From: Alistipes megaguti
GTDB lineage: Bacteria; Bacteroidota; Bacteroidia; Bacteroidales; Rikenellaceae
Assembly (NCBI RefSeq): GCF_900604385.1
Contig: NZ_LR027382.1
Span: forward strand, 248,001-312,000
Direction of reading: 5' to 3'
DNA length: 64,000 bases
Shown here piece by piece: positions 25,763 to 35,558 of the stretch (the stretch's first letter is position 1; every line of letters begins with the position of its first letter). The notes under the pieces are model-generated. The model did not search any database, was not told the origin of the DNA, and saw only the letters and a list, made by a program, of their open reading frames with translations. The translations under genes were made by a program, and so were the position numbers.

Positions 25763-27907
25763 ATGAAAAAAATCATCCTGATGATGGCCCTTGCAGCTGT
25801 GGGGCTGGGCGCCTGCGACCGGCAGCGTCCCGAAGCCCTGAAGATCGACAATGCACTGACGGCGGAGGAGATCGCCGCCGGGCGGTTCACTCCCGAAGTG
25901 ATGTGGAAAATGAGCCGTGCGACCGCTTCGTCGCTCTCGCCCGACGGGCGCACGCTCCTCTATCAGCAAACGGATTACAACGTGGCCGAAAACCGCGGCG
26001 TAACGACCCTCTGGGTCGAGGATCTTGCCTCGAAGGCCGTCACGCGCCTGACCGACTTCACGTCAAACAGCCTCGCGCCGCGCTGGAGCGCCGACGGCGG
26101 GAAGATCTACTTCCTCTCGGACCGCAGCGGTTCGATGCAGGTGTGGGAGATGTCGCCCACGGGCGGCAACGTGCGCCAGCTTTCGGATCTGAAGGGCGGC
26201 ATCGAGGGATTCGGCATCTCGCCCCGCGGCGACAAGGCATGGTACGTACAGCGCGTGCAGGCCGCCGACCGCCGTTCGGCCGACATCCACAAGGACATGG
26301 ACAAGTCTCAGGCCCGCATCTACGACGATCTGATGGCCCGCCACTGGGACTATTGGGACGAAGGCGAGTATCTGCACCTCTTTGTCGGTGACTTCGGAGC
26401 CGAGGGGCTGAAGCCGGGCACGGACATCATCGGCGCCGAGGCGGCGTGGGACACTCCGCTGGCCCCCTACTTCGACATGGCCGAGATCGCCTGGAACAAC
26501 GCCGGCACGATGCTGGCCTACACCTGCAAACCGCTCACCGGCACGGCCTACGCCGTCTCGACCGATTCGGACATCTTCGTCTACGACGTCGCTTCGGGAC
26601 AGACGCAGAACATCTGCAAACCCACGAACTTCAACACCGGAGAGTTGATCGAATCGTCCCGGGACAACCTCCCGGGTTATGACAAATACCCCGTCTGGTC
26701 GCCCGACGACCGGATGATCGCCTTCCTCTCGCAGCGCCGCGCCGGCAACGAGTCGGACAAGTCGCGGCTGTTCCTCTACGACTGCTCGACGGCCGAGATG
26801 CGCGACCTCACGGAGGCGTTCGACTACAACGCGCAGAACGTCGTCTGGGAGGGCAACGACCGCGTATGGTTCATCGCCCCGATCGAGGGCACGTACCAGA
26901 TCTGCCGCGTGGCCGCGACCGACGGCGAGGTGGAGGTCCTCACCAAGGGCGACCACAGCCTGACGGCCTTCACGACGGGCGGCGGCCGCATGGTGGCCGA
27001 GCGTTCGACCATCTCGTCGGCCACGGAGTTCTTCGAGGTCAACACCTCGGACGGCTCGCTGACCCAGATCTCGGCCATCAACGACGCCATCTACAAAAAC
27101 ATCCGCATGGGTGAGGTGCAGAAGCGCTGGGTGCGCACCACCGACGGCAAGCAGATGCTCACGTGGGTGATCCTGCCGCCCGACTTCGACCCGGCCCAAA
27201 AGTACCCGACGCTGCTCTACTGCGAGGGCGGCCCGCAGAGTGTCGTGGCCAACGGCTGGAGCTACCGCTGGAACTTCCAGCTGATGTCCGCCCAGGGCTA
27301 TGTGGTGGTGGCCCCGAACCGCCGCGGCGTACCGTCGTTCGGCCAGGAGTGGCTCGACCAGATCTCGGGAGACTACTCGGGGCAGAACATCCGCGACTAC
27401 CTCTCGGCCATCGACGACGTGGCCCGTGAACCGTGGGCCGACGAGGAGCGCATGGGTTGCGTCGGCGCCTCGTACGGCGGCTACTCGGTCTACTTCCTGG
27501 CCGGCTGCCACAAGAAGCGCTTCAAGGCCTTCATCGCCCACTGCGGCATCTTCGACTTCGACTCGATGTACGGCGAAACCGAGGAGCTGTGGTTCGTCAA
27601 CAACGACTACGGCGGCCCGTACTGGGACCGAGACAACGCCACGGCCCAGCGTTCGTATGCCAATTCGCCCCACAAGTTCGTCGAGAAGTGGGATACGCCG
27701 ATCCTGATCTTCACCGGCGAAAAGGACTTCCGCATCCCCTACACGCAGTCGCTCGAAGCCTTCACGGCAGCCCGCGTACGGGGCATTCCGGCCCGGCTGG
27801 TGGAGTTCCGCGACGAAGCGCACCAGGTCTTCAAACCCCAGAACTCGATGGTCTGGAACCGCGAATTCTTCGGCTGGCTCGACCGCTACGTCAAAAAGGC
27901 CGAATAG
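25763..27907 (+). CDS. S9 family (dipeptidyl peptidase IV-like) lipoprotein peptidase
   Basis: Secreted prolyl-type serine peptidase that trims oligopeptides. It has 714 residues. A lipoprotein signal with lipobox LGAC (Cys about 19) is followed by an N-terminal beta-propeller with WD/TolB-like blades (residues about 55-430: SLSPDGRTLLYQQ, APRWSADGGKIYFLSDRSG). The C-terminal alpha/beta hydrolase has the catalytic triad Ser570 (GASYGGYS), Asp655 (GEKDFRIPY) and His687 (RDEAHQVF). It is closer to acylaminoacyl/dipeptidyl peptidases of Bacteroidota than to cytosolic prolyl oligopeptidase. Single-gene unit with a strong terminator. It may feed the peptide uptake genes at 44911-48234, by function only. 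Confidence 0.93.
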   Translation: MKKIILMMALAAVGLGACDRQRPEALKIDNALTAEEIAAGRFTPEVMWKMSRATASSLSPDGRTLLYQQTDYNVAENRGVTTLWVEDLASKAVTRLTDFTSNSLAPRWSADGGKIYFLSDRSGSMQVWEMSPTGGNVRQLSDLKGGIEGFGISPRGDKAWYVQRVQAADRRSADIHKDMDKSQARIYDDLMARHWDYWDEGEYLHLFVGDFGAEGLKPGTDIIGAEAAWDTPLAPYFDMAEIAWNNAGTMLAYTCKPLTGTAYAVSTDSDIFVYDVASGQTQNICKPTNFNTGELIESSRDNLPGYDKYPVWSPDDRMIAFLSQRRAGNESDKSRLFLYDCSTAEMRDLTEAFDYNAQNVVWEGNDRVWFIAPIEGTYQICRVAATDGEVEVLTKGDHSLTAFTTGGGRMVAERSTISSATEFFEVNTSDGSLTQISAINDAIYKNIRMGEVQKRWVRTTDGKQMLTWVILPPDFDPAQKYPTLLYCEGGPQSVVANGWSYRWNFQLMSAQGYVVVAPNRRGVPSFGQEWLDQISGDYSGQNIRDYLSAIDDVAREPWADEERMGCVGASYGGYSVYFLAGCHKKRFKAFIAHCGIFDFDSMYGETEELWFVNNDYGGPYWDRDNATAQRSYANSPHKFVEKWDTPILIFTGEKDFRIPYTQSLEAFTAARVRGIPARLVEFRDEAHQVFKPQNSMVWNREFFGWLDRYVKKAE

Positions 27908-27925
27908 GCTGATAATCTTCCCCGT

Positions 27926-27961
27926 AAAAGGCTCTCCGACCGCCGGATCGGAGAGCCTTTT
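27926..27961 (+). terminator. Terminator of the S9 peptidase gene
   Basis: A 14-bp perfect stem (27926-27939 with 27948-27961) with AAAAGG on the left arm and CCTTTT on the right arm, 18 nt after the stop. Confidence 0.9.
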
Positions 27962-28060
27962 CTGTTCGAAATGTCGCCGGGAAACCCCGAAAAAGGGAGG
28001 GTTTCATGATGAAAAACCGGGCGTTCGTTGAATTTATTTCCAAAAACGGCCTCCCGCGCC

Positions 28061-28068
28061 TATTTTTG
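28061..28068 (+). promoter_or_regulatory. -7 box of the surface lipoprotein operon
   Basis: TATTTTTG, a perfect TAnnTTTG, 27 nt before the ATG at 28096. A clear -33 TTTG is not seen. No other promoter-like box is evident in the short gaps inside the operon. Confidence 0.6.
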
Positions 28069-28095
28069 CAGATGTTCAGATAAAAGAATTCGTAC

Positions 28096-29907
28096 ATGAT
28101 GAAACGTTGGACAACCCTGCTGCTCCTGCCGCTTCTGGCCGCCTGTTCGAAGGCCCCGGAGGTCGCGACGGATCCGGCAGCACAAACCATCGAGGTCGCC
28201 ATCGGTTCGGGTCCGCGGCTCGACATCACCACTCAGTCCGCCACCCGCACCACGCTGGACGAGGAGGGCACGCAGGTGAAATGGCAAACAGGTGACCAAC
28301 TCGCACTCTGGGCCGTGAACTCCGCCTCGCAGCGCGTGATCGAAGCCGCCACCTTCAGTCTCTACCACTACAACGCCTCCTACAATTCGGCCAGCTTCCG
28401 GGGCTCGATTCCCGCCCTGGCCGAGGATACCTATTCCTATTATGCCGTTTCGCCCGTCCCGGCCGCAACCGATGGTCTGCAGGTCTCGTACGACATTCCG
28501 GCCGTACAGGACGGAACGTTCCACGGCGAGTGGGACGTGATGGTGGCCAAGCCCGTCACGGGAGAGGCCCTGCGCGAACACGACCGCAAGGATGCAAACG
28601 GCATCAGCGACAATTCGGATATCGTCAACCTGCAATTCGCCCACAAGATCCACGTGCTGAAAATCACGCTGCCGAAGAACGATCTGGGCGAGCCGATCAC
28701 GGAGATCGAGCTGACCTTCCCGACGGCCGTTACGGGCCGTCTGACGGTCGATGCCTCGAATCCGGAGGCCGACGCCACGTTGAGCGGCGGAAGCAAGACG
28801 CTCACGCTGCGTTTTGCCGAACCGAAGGATGCCGGCGACGTGGTCTATGCCATGATCGCCCCCGTGACACTCGAAGAGGGACAACAGATTTCGATTCTGG
28901 CCGTCGGTGAGAGCAGCGAATCGGAGTCGCGGACCTTCGCACCCGCCAGCGCCGACCGCACCTTTGCCGCCGGCCACACCACCCCGATCAACTACAATGT
29001 CCCGGGGCTCGGGCGCATGTTCACCCGGCTGAATTTCCGGCTGGACGAGGCGGGAGCCAACACGCTGGGCGAAGAGATCGACTCCTTCACGGTCACGGCT
29101 CCCGAAGGGTGGGTCTTCGAGGACGGCACCCGCAGCCGGACCTTCCAGGTCTCGGGAACGGGCGACTACCTGGTCCGCTTCCGCGACTACCCCAACCAGA
29201 CGGCCGAAACATCCGGATTCCAGGTGACGTACGATTCGGAGCACGCCCTTCTGACCGAAACATTCACGCTGCCGGCCGTCACCCCCGAGACGCTGAATCA
29301 GGTCGCCGCGTTCCGCGTGCCCTACCTCTTCGAGGAGGACTTCAGCGGTGTCGAACAAACCATCGAAAGCGAAAATACGGAACTGCTGACAAACTACAAC
29401 CTTGCAGACTGGGGCGGTTCCCGCTATTCAATGGCTCCCGGCAGATTGGCCTGCGCCGTTTGGGTGGCATCAAGCACGGAGGGAATCTTCGGAGGATCAC
29501 ACTGCGGAAGACTCGATTCTCCGGTACTGCCGCTCAAAAAGAGCGCCAACATCAAGGTCTCATACAACATCGGAGGCACCCAGGTCACCGGTGCGGCATT
29601 CTTTGGCACGTCCTACTGGGTTTCCGTCTGCCAGTTCGGAACGGAGACCAATCCGGCCTCCTTCCCGATCTCCGGAGAAGAAAACACTCCGACCAATCTG
29701 ATTGAGACATTCCGCCCGGCCACCGGAGCCAGCATGACGGGCTCGCTGCCAACACCCAAAGAGTATACAATAAATGCCGAGGTGGGAACCCGTCTGAGTT
29801 GGAGGTGCAGTTATGAGATGGAATCCAGTACAGGTTCCTCGCCCACGTTGACCCGGAAAACCCTCTATCTGTATCTCGATGACATCAAAGTATCCATCGC
29901 CCAATAA
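28096..29907 (+). CDS. Fimbrillin-like surface lipoprotein with C-terminal beta-sandwich
   Basis: First gene of the operon; 603 residues. The lipobox LLAAC puts the lipid on Cys17 (Cys16 from the second ATG at 28099). Residues about 40-310 look like the fimbrillin/Mfa1-like fold: TRTTLDEEGTQVKWQTGDQL is the family's start, followed by FAHKIHVLKITLP and a strand-rich second half. From about 415 (FEEDFSGVEQTIES) a different jelly-roll-like domain of about 190 residues ends in LYLYLDDIKVSI, the usual ending of Bacteroidota carbohydrate-binding-type sandwiches. I cannot name that domain. It is probably displayed on the cell surface, as a fimbrial tip, adhesin or glycan-binding subunit. The next gene starts after 10 nt. 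Confidence 0.75.
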   Translation: MMKRWTTLLLLPLLAACSKAPEVATDPAAQTIEVAIGSGPRLDITTQSATRTTLDEEGTQVKWQTGDQLALWAVNSASQRVIEAATFSLYHYNASYNSASFRGSIPALAEDTYSYYAVSPVPAATDGLQVSYDIPAVQDGTFHGEWDVMVAKPVTGEALREHDRKDANGISDNSDIVNLQFAHKIHVLKITLPKNDLGEPITEIELTFPTAVTGRLTVDASNPEADATLSGGSKTLTLRFAEPKDAGDVVYAMIAPVTLEEGQQISILAVGESSESESRTFAPASADRTFAAGHTTPINYNVPGLGRMFTRLNFRLDEAGANTLGEEIDSFTVTAPEGWVFEDGTRSRTFQVSGTGDYLVRFRDYPNQTAETSGFQVTYDSEHALLTETFTLPAVTPETLNQVAAFRVPYLFEEDFSGVEQTIESENTELLTNYNLADWGGSRYSMAPGRLACAVWVASSTEGIFGGSHCGRLDSPVLPLKKSANIKVSYNIGGTQVTGAAFFGTSYWVSVCQFGTETNPASFPISGEENTPTNLIETFRPATGASMTGSLPTPKEYTINAEVGTRLSWRCSYEMESSTGSSPTLTRKTLYLYLDDIKVSIAQ

Positions 29908-29917
29908 CGACACCGCC

Positions 29918-30712
29918 ATGAAAAACTACCTGTTCACATTGTTGGCATCGGCGGCCGTCGTGGCCGGAGGATGCTCCAAAGACGAATCACCGGCATCGGC
30001 CGACGGATACGGAACCCTCCGGATCCTCTGCACGCCCGATGCCGCCATCACGACCCGCGCCGAAATCGCCACCTCGCCCGTACCCGAGGCCGGAGAGTTC
30101 GCCCTGCGCATCACCGGAACGGACTACGACCACTCGTGGACGAGCGTTACGGAGTTCAACGAGGCGCAGCCGCTTCTGCCGACCGGCGAATACACCGCCG
30201 AGGTCTCCTTCGGCGACCCTGCGGCCGAAGGGGCCGGCAAGCCCTGCTACCACGGAACAAAAACCATCCAGATTCTCCCGCGCAAAAGCATCTCGGAACA
30301 GATCGAGGCCCGCATCGTCAATTCGCAGGTGACGGTCACCTCGACCGAGGCGTTCCGCACCTACTTCCACGACGCCGTCTTCACCGTCACCACGTCGGCC
30401 GGCAACCGCTTCACCTTCAAGCCGGGGGCCGGGACACAGGACGAGGCGGTCTTCGTGGCAGCCGGCACACGGCTCACCCTCACCGGTGAGGCCATGCTCC
30501 AGAGCCAGACCGGCACGGCCTTCGACCGTCCGTACACCTTTCCCGAGCAGACCCTCGAACAGACCGTCGCCCGCACGCGTCACACCTTCTGTTTCGACGC
30601 CCGCGACAACGGCAGTGCCACGGTGACGATCAACCTCTACGACGAATACCTCGACGAACGCACCTTCGAGGTCGAACTGAACGACGATTCCCAAAAAGAT
30701 CCCAACGCATGA
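29918..30712 (+). CDS. DUF4493-type surface lipoprotein (short)
   Basis: Predicted lipoprotein of 264 residues from the ATG at 29918. The signal ends in VVAGGC, with Cys then SKDE; an acidic or Lys-Asp-Glu stretch after the cysteine resembles the Bacteroidota surface-export signal. The body matches the DUF4493 pattern: a glycine-tyrosine-glycine-threonine opening (GYGTLRILCTPDAAITTRAE), FALRITGTDYDH, a LLPTGEYTAEV strand, then CYHGTKTIQILPRKS. Function unknown. The ATG of the next gene overlaps its stop by 4 nt. Confidence 0.72.
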   Translation: MKNYLFTLLASAAVVAGGCSKDESPASADGYGTLRILCTPDAAITTRAEIATSPVPEAGEFALRITGTDYDHSWTSVTEFNEAQPLLPTGEYTAEVSFGDPAAEGAGKPCYHGTKTIQILPRKSISEQIEARIVNSQVTVTSTEAFRTYFHDAVFTVTTSAGNRFTFKPGAGTQDEAVFVAAGTRLTLTGEAMLQSQTGTAFDRPYTFPEQTLEQTVARTRHTFCFDARDNGSATVTINLYDEYLDERTFEVELNDDSQKDPNA

Positions 30713-32541
30713 AAACGACTCGAAATATGAAATTCTTTACCGGATTATGCTCGGCCCTGGCCCTGAGCGCCCTTCTGCTGACGGGCTGCGTCAACGAAGA
30801 ACCGCCCTACAAAAGCACGGACAACGGCTCCGCGGAGGCCGGGACAACGGGTTATCTGAGCGGCGAGACGCTCTCGCTGCGCATCATTGCCGACAGTCAG
30901 ACCGACGTCCGCCCCGATGACACGGAGGATGCAACCCAGACTCCGCCGCAGGCAAACGCCGCCACCCGGGCCGATGTCGCGACGGACAACTACCACGTGA
31001 CGATCGTCAACTCGGGCGACCAAAGCCCGGCCTTCGACGGCACCTATGCCGAGTTGAAGAGCCGACTCGCCGAAGGTCCCATGGAGCTGCCGATCGGAAG
31101 CTACGATCTGACGGTCCGTTCGCACCGCGACGAAGAGCTCCAGGCCGCAGCCTGGAACATGCCGGTCTACGGCACCTCCCGCTCCTTCACGATCACGAAG
31201 GATGTCACGACCTCTCTCGGAGAGATCGTCTGCACGCTGCAGAACATCAAGGTGACACTGCTCTGCTCGGCGGATCTGGCCGAGCAGCTGGCCGATGACA
31301 CGAAAGTCGTCATTTCGCTGGGCGATGCCGCGCTGGAGTTCGACAAAGCACACTGGGACGGCAACCAGGCCGCCTTCTTCCTGCCGGCCGGCGAAGAGAA
31401 TACGCTCGACTTCGTCCTCACCGGAACCTTCACCGACGGCGGGGAGGCCGGTTTCACCCGCACGATCTCGGGCGTCAAGGCCGGTCAGTGGCGCAAGATC
31501 GAACTGGTAATCGCCTATGCCGATCAGGGCAACGTGAAGTTCGACATTCAGGTCGACAGTTTCGTCCTCGACCAGACGATCACCATCAACGGCACCGAAG
31601 GGCTCTGGGAGCCGCTCTACGTCGAGAAACCGCTTGTCGGAGCCCCCTCGCTCGTGTGGACAGGCCACGACTTCGGGGAGACGTTCCAGTTGACGGCCTC
31701 GATGTTCGACGAGGAGGGGCTCTGCTCGGAACCCTTCGAGATCGTCGCCACGGTCCCCGGCAAGGTGGCCCGTTTCGACATCGCCATCTCCTCGACCAAC
31801 GAAGACTTCATGCAATCGCTCCGCAGCCTGAACATCGAAAAGTTTGACCTCTGCTCGATCAGCGGAACGGAGGCCACCATGCTCCAGGGATTTGGATTTC
31901 CGGTCGGCGACCAGATCAAGGGACTGACCTCCAAGACCCTCAACATCGGCGGACAGCTGCCCTCGATGCTCTACAACTTCGAAGGAACCCACACCTTCGC
32001 CTTCACGGTGACCGACGAGGAGGGACAGAAGGCCTCGGCCACGCTGACCCTGCTGGTCGACAAGGCCCACGAAGAGGGCGGTGCAGGCAATGCCCCCTCG
32101 ATCGTCATGTTGACCGACAGCCACAATCTGGCCGAGCCCTACGTGATGAACGAAATCAAGGATATCGAGATCACGATCGCGGCCCCGAACGGAGGAATCA
32201 AGGAACTCTTCGTGACGGTCGAGTCGCAGGCGCTGGGCACGCTGCTCGAGCAGATCGGGCTCTCGTCGCTCATCTCGCCGGGCATCGACCTCTGCCACCC
32301 CGACGAGACGGCCGAAGACGTACTGGGAAATTTCGTCGGATTCCCCGTCGGCGACGAGGTGCTCAACCAAAACTCGGTTCTCTTCAAGGTGGGCGCCACG
32401 TTCGTCGGGATCCTCGCCGGGAACGAAATTCCGTCGGATGTCGAGGGCGAGCCCAACACCTACAAGTTCCATCTGCGCGTAACGGACAACGCGGGTGCCT
32501 CGACCGAGGCCACGCTGACGCTCGTTCAACCTGCCAAATAG
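30709..32541 (+). CDS. DUF4493-type surface lipoprotein (long)
   Basis: Predicted lipoprotein of 610 residues. Lipobox LLLTGC, then VNEE. The DUF4493-like part covers about residues 45-275 (YHVTIVNSGDQSPAF, LPIGSYDLTVRSHRDEEL, GTSRSFTITKDV). Beyond it lie two copies of an Ig-like or cadherin-like unit: MFDEEGLCSEPFEIVATVPG, then NGGIKELFVTVESQALGTLL, each followed by a 'FPVGD' segment (GFPVGDQIKG and GFPVGDEVLN). The two FPVGD segments about 155 residues apart point to an internal duplication. ATG overlaps the previous stop (ATGA). The next gene starts after 6 nt. Confidence 0.7.
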   Translation: MKTTRNMKFFTGLCSALALSALLLTGCVNEEPPYKSTDNGSAEAGTTGYLSGETLSLRIIADSQTDVRPDDTEDATQTPPQANAATRADVATDNYHVTIVNSGDQSPAFDGTYAELKSRLAEGPMELPIGSYDLTVRSHRDEELQAAAWNMPVYGTSRSFTITKDVTTSLGEIVCTLQNIKVTLLCSADLAEQLADDTKVVISLGDAALEFDKAHWDGNQAAFFLPAGEENTLDFVLTGTFTDGGEAGFTRTISGVKAGQWRKIELVIAYADQGNVKFDIQVDSFVLDQTITINGTEGLWEPLYVEKPLVGAPSLVWTGHDFGETFQLTASMFDEEGLCSEPFEIVATVPGKVARFDIAISSTNEDFMQSLRSLNIEKFDLCSISGTEATMLQGFGFPVGDQIKGLTSKTLNIGGQLPSMLYNFEGTHTFAFTVTDEEGQKASATLTLLVDKAHEEGGAGNAPSIVMLTDSHNLAEPYVMNEIKDIEITIAAPNGGIKELFVTVESQALGTLLEQIGLSSLISPGIDLCHPDETAEDVLGNFVGFPVGDEVLNQNSVLFKVGATFVGILAGNEIPSDVEGEPNTYKFHLRVTDNAGASTEATLTLVQPAK

Positions 32542-32547
32542 TGTAGC

Positions 32548-34686
32548 ATGAAACGATTATTGACATACCTGATTCCGGCCATGGCGCTGATGTTGGGCGC
32601 CTGCTCGAAGCAGGGCGACGAACTCGCCCCGGAGACTTCGGCCGGAACCCTCACGATGCGGATCTCCACCCGTGCGGAGGCCGCCGGCGACGGTTCGTAT
32701 GACCCGATGGAGCACCTCGTCGTGCGGATCTACAACGCAAACGGCGAGCTGATCCGCAAATACGCCTCGAAGGAGGAGCTCCCGGAGCGGCTCGAGCTTA
32801 TCGCCGGACAGTACCGCGTGGCGGTCGAGGCCGGTGAGGCGGTCGAGGCCTCGTTCACGCAGCGCCTCTACAAAGGCGAGGAGCCCTTCACCGTGACGGC
32901 CGGCAAGAATACGCCCGTCGAGGTGAAGTGCACGCTGCAGAATACGGCCGTGGCCACGCTCTTCGAGGAGAGTGTTGCCGAGAACTTCGGTTCGGAGTTC
33001 GAGGTGCGGGTGATGGCGGGCGACACCTTTGACGCCGACCGCACCGACGCTGCCTCGACGCTCCGCTACACGGGCGATGCGACCGGTTACTTCACCCTCG
33101 GCGAGGGGGTCAGCAGCCTCTCGTGGCGGTTCCGCGGCGAGCACCCCTCGCGCGGCACGATCGAAAAGAGCGGCACAATCACCGACGTGAAGGCCCCGGG
33201 CCGCTATACGCTGACATTCCGCTTCTCGCCCGACCTGCCGGGATTCATCGATGCGGTGGCCATCCGCGTCGTCGATAAGACCGACGATTTCGACGATACG
33301 ATCATCTGGAGCCCCGATCCCACGATCAAGGGCGACGGGTTCGAACTCTCGGAGAAACAACAGTACACGGGAGGCGAAAAACGATTCCAGATCACAACCG
33401 TCAAGCCGACGGCCACGGCCCGGATGAACTTCAACGGCAAGCAGTACGACCTGCTCTCCGAGGCTTCGACGCCCGAAACGGCCGGGCTGTCCGTGGTGAA
33501 GAACGCCGAAAACGCCCTTACGGTGACCCTTTCGGAGGCCTTCTTCGCCGGATGTCCGGGCGGCGACCATCCGCTGCGTCTGGAGGTGGCCGACAACGGC
33601 GGCGGACAGGGTGATGCGGAGTGCATCTTCACGCTGCAGGGCGTTCTGACTCCTTCCGCCGCGGATTGCAATCTGTGGAACAATACCGTCACGCTGCGGG
33701 CCCTGGTATTCGATCCGGCCGTATCGTCCGTCACGTTCGGCTTGCGCTCGAAAGGGGGCCAGTGGCAGGAGACGGCCGGTTCGAACACCGGCGACGGAAC
33801 CTGGAGCGCCACGTTCGGCGCCGAATGGGAGGAATCGGTCAACGAAAACGCACAGACGGTCTATACACCCAAGGCCGGAACGGGCGTCTGGGCCGACGCC
33901 GAGTACGAGTGCCGGGTCGTAATCGACGGACAGGAGAGCCTCGCTACGTTCTCGACCGCCGGAGGCCAGAGCATCCCCGACGGCGACATGGAGAACGGTT
34001 CGCTGAGCTGCTTCACGATCAACAACCAGAACACCTCCTTCTGGGGCAGCGGCAACAACAACAACACATCAAGCCTCTGCACGCAAGGCGCCATCGACGG
34101 GAACCATTACGCCAACATGCAATCCACCTATTACATTGCAGCCATGGCGGCAGGGAATCTCTTCGCCGGGACCTTCCGGATGAGCGGCACGACAGGTACC
34201 GTAGGTTTCGGGCAACCCTACAGTTACACGGCCCGTCCCCGAGCCCTGCGTCTGAATTACCATGCCCAGGTAGGCATCGTCAACAACAACGGAGGAAACG
34301 GTCCCCTGGCCATCGACGGACAGGACCGTGCCCGGATCTACGTGGCGATCGTCGATTGGAGCGCCCGGCATGAGGTCTCCTCGACCTTCAACATCCTGGG
34401 ATCCTGCACGAACAGCGGAACCTGGGATCCCACAAACGGCGCCGAGACCGTAAGCGAAGGCCGCATCCTCGGTTACGGATCCCTGTGGATCGAACAAAGC
34501 ACCGAAGGGAATGCTCTGGTCTCCAGCCAGGATGCCCTCAGGATCTACTGGTATGACAAGGAGGCCCCCGCTCCGGGCGGGAACTACACGCTGGTGATCT
34601 CCTGCGCGGCAAACGCCTACGGAGACTATTTCAACGGATGCGACAAAAACCACCTGTGGGTCGACGATTTCCAATGGGTTTATTAA
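32548..34686 (+). CDS. DUF4493 lipoprotein with C-terminal PCMD domain
   Basis: Predicted surface lipoprotein of 712 residues. Lipobox MLGAC. A DUF4493 opening (GTLTMRISTRAEAAGDGSYD, LELIAGQYRVAVEAGEAVEA) covers about residues 30-240. A central Ig-like segment follows. The C-terminal PCMD (putative carbohydrate metabolism domain) spans about residues 475-712: DGDMENGSLSCF, then FWGSGNNNN, AAMAAGNLFAGTFRM, TVGFGQPYSYTARPRALRL and the final LWVDDFQWVY. PCMD is a jelly-roll-type domain of unknown ligand. The same terminal domain ends the last gene of the operon. Confidence 0.78.
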   Translation: MKRLLTYLIPAMALMLGACSKQGDELAPETSAGTLTMRISTRAEAAGDGSYDPMEHLVVRIYNANGELIRKYASKEELPERLELIAGQYRVAVEAGEAVEASFTQRLYKGEEPFTVTAGKNTPVEVKCTLQNTAVATLFEESVAENFGSEFEVRVMAGDTFDADRTDAASTLRYTGDATGYFTLGEGVSSLSWRFRGEHPSRGTIEKSGTITDVKAPGRYTLTFRFSPDLPGFIDAVAIRVVDKTDDFDDTIIWSPDPTIKGDGFELSEKQQYTGGEKRFQITTVKPTATARMNFNGKQYDLLSEASTPETAGLSVVKNAENALTVTLSEAFFAGCPGGDHPLRLEVADNGGGQGDAECIFTLQGVLTPSAADCNLWNNTVTLRALVFDPAVSSVTFGLRSKGGQWQETAGSNTGDGTWSATFGAEWEESVNENAQTVYTPKAGTGVWADAEYECRVVIDGQESLATFSTAGGQSIPDGDMENGSLSCFTINNQNTSFWGSGNNNNTSSLCTQGAIDGNHYANMQSTYYIAAMAAGNLFAGTFRMSGTTGTVGFGQPYSYTARPRALRLNYHAQVGIVNNNGGNGPLAIDGQDRARIYVAIVDWSARHEVSSTFNILGSCTNSGTWDPTNGAETVSEGRILGYGSLWIEQSTEGNALVSSQDALRIYWYDKEAPAPGGNYTLVISCAANAYGDYFNGCDKNHLWVDDFQWVY

Positions 34687-34703
34687 CAATCAAAAGCAAA
34701 CCG

Positions 34704-35546
34704 ATGCGCACCATCCTTCTACAACTGCTGACTCTCGTGCTGTGCATCCCGGCAACGGCCCAGGCCCTCCGCACCCCGGAAACCTCCGCCACGGACAGCC
34801 TTTCGGCAGGTCCGGCCCCGAGCCGAAGCGAGCAGACAGCTCCCCGGCGCCCGCTTACGGTCAACGAAATGCGCAGCCAGCGCGGCCTGACCGACACCCA
34901 CAACCTCTTCATTCCCAAAGGTCAGTGGATCTTCGGCGGTACGGCCTCCTACTCGACCCATACCAATCAGAGCTACCAGTTTCTGGTCATCGAGGGAATC
35001 AACTCGACGGGCTATACCTTCAAGGTCAGTCCGATGATCGCCTACGCCTTCCGCAACAACATGGCCCTCGGCGGACGATTCATCTATTCGCGCACGCTGC
35101 TCAAGCTGGACAAGGCCTCGATCAACTTCGGCGACGAAGGTTCGGGCGTCGAACTCAACGTCCGCGACTACTATGCCCTGCAGCACAACTACCAAATAGC
35201 GGCCATCTGGCGGCAGTACATTCCCCTGGGCCGCAACAAGCGTTTCGCCCTCTACAACGAAATGTCGCTGGCCGGCGGCGGCAGCCAAGCCCGCTTCGCC
35301 AACGACTCTCCCGTGAAGGGCACCTATCAAAAGGGATACTCCTTCTCGCTGGGTATCTCACCCGGCATCATCGCCTTCGCCACCAACAACATGGCCGTCG
35401 AGGTGAACGTCGGCGTGATGGGTATCACCTACGACCACACCGAACAGGTCCACAACCAGGTCACCGTCGGCGAACGCAACATCAGCCAGATGAACTTCAA
35501 GATCAACATCTTCTCGATCGGCCTCGGTGTGGCCTTCTACCTCTAA
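34704..35546 (+). CDS. Outer membrane beta-barrel protein, first paralogue
   Basis: 280 residues from the ATG at 34704. A signal peptide (LLQLLTLVLCIPATAQA) is followed by a Pro/Ser-rich stretch of about 45 residues, then NLFIPKGQWIFGGTASYSTH, which begins a small barrel with alternating aromatic strands (YAFRNNMALGGRFIYSRTLL, FSLGISPGIIAFATNNMAV) and ends NIFSIGLGVAFYL. The next gene has the same plan, so the two are a tandem duplication. The in-frame ATG at 34638 is rejected because it lies within the previous gene and would bury the signal peptide. Ligand unknown. Confidence 0.78.
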   Translation: MRTILLQLLTLVLCIPATAQALRTPETSATDSLSAGPAPSRSEQTAPRRPLTVNEMRSQRGLTDTHNLFIPKGQWIFGGTASYSTHTNQSYQFLVIEGINSTGYTFKVSPMIAYAFRNNMALGGRFIYSRTLLKLDKASINFGDEGSGVELNVRDYYALQHNYQIAAIWRQYIPLGRNKRFALYNEMSLAGGGSQARFANDSPVKGTYQKGYSFSLGISPGIIAFATNNMAVEVNVGVMGITYDHTEQVHNQVTVGERNISQMNFKINIFSIGLGVAFYL

Positions 35547-35558
35547 ATCCGGAATGCC

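Noticed and set aside
26063..27823. 586-codon open frame on minus strand
   Set aside because: Antisense to the S9 peptidase, whose catalytic triad is intact.
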